From: an uncultured Anaerolineales bacterium
GTDB taxonomy: Bacteria > Chloroflexota > Anaerolineae > Anaerolineales > UBA11657
DNA length: 6,255 bases
Assembly (NCBI GenBank): GCA_913040765.1
Contig: CAJWIA010000093.1
Span: 1-6,255 of the forward strand
Direction of reading: 5' to 3'
Shown piece by piece: positions 5,726-6,255 of the stretch. The position numbers and the translations under genes are program-made. Positions within the stretch are counted from its first letter, which is position 1; every line of letters starts with the position of its first letter. Below the pieces are notes generated by a model. The model did no database searches and was not told the origin of the DNA. It worked only from the letters and a program-made list of their open reading frames with translations.

Positions 5726-6255
5726 TCATGCAAAACTGATACAAATGGCGCCGGCTGTGATGATAGTTGCCGCTAACAATCGGATACGGGCTGCTGGCTC
5801 GCGAAATATAACTATTGCTGCGATTGCGCCAAGGACAATACTTACCTGCCTAACGCCTACAACATAACTACTTTGTGGACTAAGTTGATATGCCCATAAT
5901 ACGAGCGTATAAGAAACAAACATAGCTAAGGTGGCTGCCACTGCTGACCCCCAATCTTTACCAGTTGCTCTAAGCTGTACTGATGTATTGCAAATATATA
6001 GTGTGAGCCAGTAGGCTATTAGCCCGAAGAATAAGGAGATTATGTGGTAACGAGTAGCACTTTCAAGTCCTGTGTGGATCAGTCGTGCTGCAGCACTATC
6101 AGCGGCGGTATATGTGATGGTGCCTAGCGCTGCTACACCGATCCAAACTGTAGTTTTATTCCAATACATGTTGATCGAAAAATTACGCACGGATGTCAAG
6201 GGAGCTAGCAAGCATCCAATTACAATTAGTATCAATCCTGTCCATCCCATAGGTG
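5726..6255 (-). CDS. EamA/DMT-superfamily transporter, C-terminal part (5' end outside window)
   Basis: The last 176 or so codons of a ten-helix drug/metabolite transporter are present, ending in TGA at 5728-5726. The frame stays open through the window edge, so the ATG at 6250 is probably internal. GWTGLILIVIGCLLAPL right after it looks like helix 5, which closes the first EamA repeat. Five further helices form the second repeat, at about residues 33-50, 68-88, 100-120, 126-148 and 156-173 counted from that Met. YQLSPQSSYVVGVRQVSIVLGAI followed by FREPAARIRLLAATIITAGAI is the usual end of EamA repeats, with the Arg-Glu-Pro loop before the last helix. Family members export amino acids, metabolites or drugs across the inner membrane, and the substrate cannot be told here. 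The gene converges on the aminotransferase, so it is not part of that operon. Confidence 0.82.
   Translation of the reverse strand, partial: PMGWTGLILIVIGCLLAPLTSVRNFSINMYWNKTTVWIGVAALGTITYTAADSAAARLIHTGLESATRYHIISLFFGLIAYWLTLYICNTSVQLRATGKDWGSAVAATLAMFVSYTLVLWAYQLSPQSSYVVGVRQVSIVLGAIAAIVIFREPAARIRLLAATIITAGAICISFA

Overview
The window reads as ordinary chromosomal DNA from a free-living bacterium with moderate-to-low GC. It holds six protein-coding genes, two of them cut by the window edges, plus one gene remnant. There are no rRNA or tRNA genes, CRISPR arrays, IS elements or phage genes. Shine-Dalgarno sites are strong (AGGAGGT, AAGGAGG), and sigma70-like promoter elements are visible. The lipoprotein has a long Thr/Pro/Ser-rich linker after its lipid-anchor cysteine, a style common in Chloroflexota such as marine SAR202 relatives. 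The metabolic genes would fit such an organism, but this assignment is an inference from protein style and not proven.

Layout. Positions 1-219 (+) are the C-terminal end of a zinc-type medium-chain alcohol dehydrogenase. It converges on a lipoprotein gene (241-1794, -) with a degenerate M23-peptidase-like domain. Divergent from the lipoprotein are a 90-aa dimeric alpha/beta-barrel protein (1920-2192, +) and an unrecognised six-helix membrane protein (2264-2905, +). A hairpin at 2928-2957 probably ends that unit.

The clearest functional unit is at 3052-5528 (+). An acetylpolyamine amidohydrolase of the histone-deacetylase superfamily is followed 44 bp later by a class III PLP aminotransferase of the putrescine/omega-amino-acid type. 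Together they suggest catabolism of acetylated polyamines: deacetylation to the free amine, then transamination to an aminoaldehyde. The amidohydrolase reading frame extends 55 codons upstream of its first ATG, covers the conserved family N-terminus, and has no ATG, GTG or TTG there. An ATT codon at 3052 sits exactly where the family's Met1 belongs.

After the aminotransferase comes a 198-bp gap with a fragment of a short-chain dehydrogenase on the minus strand, flanked by a 10-bp direct repeat. Last is the C-terminal two-thirds of an EamA/DMT-family transporter (5726-6255, -), which runs off the right edge.

I found no convincing new multi-gene system. The best leads are the non-canonical start of the amidohydrolase, the apparently inactivated M23-like lipoprotein, the SDR remnant, and an orphan ribosome-binding site at 226-232.
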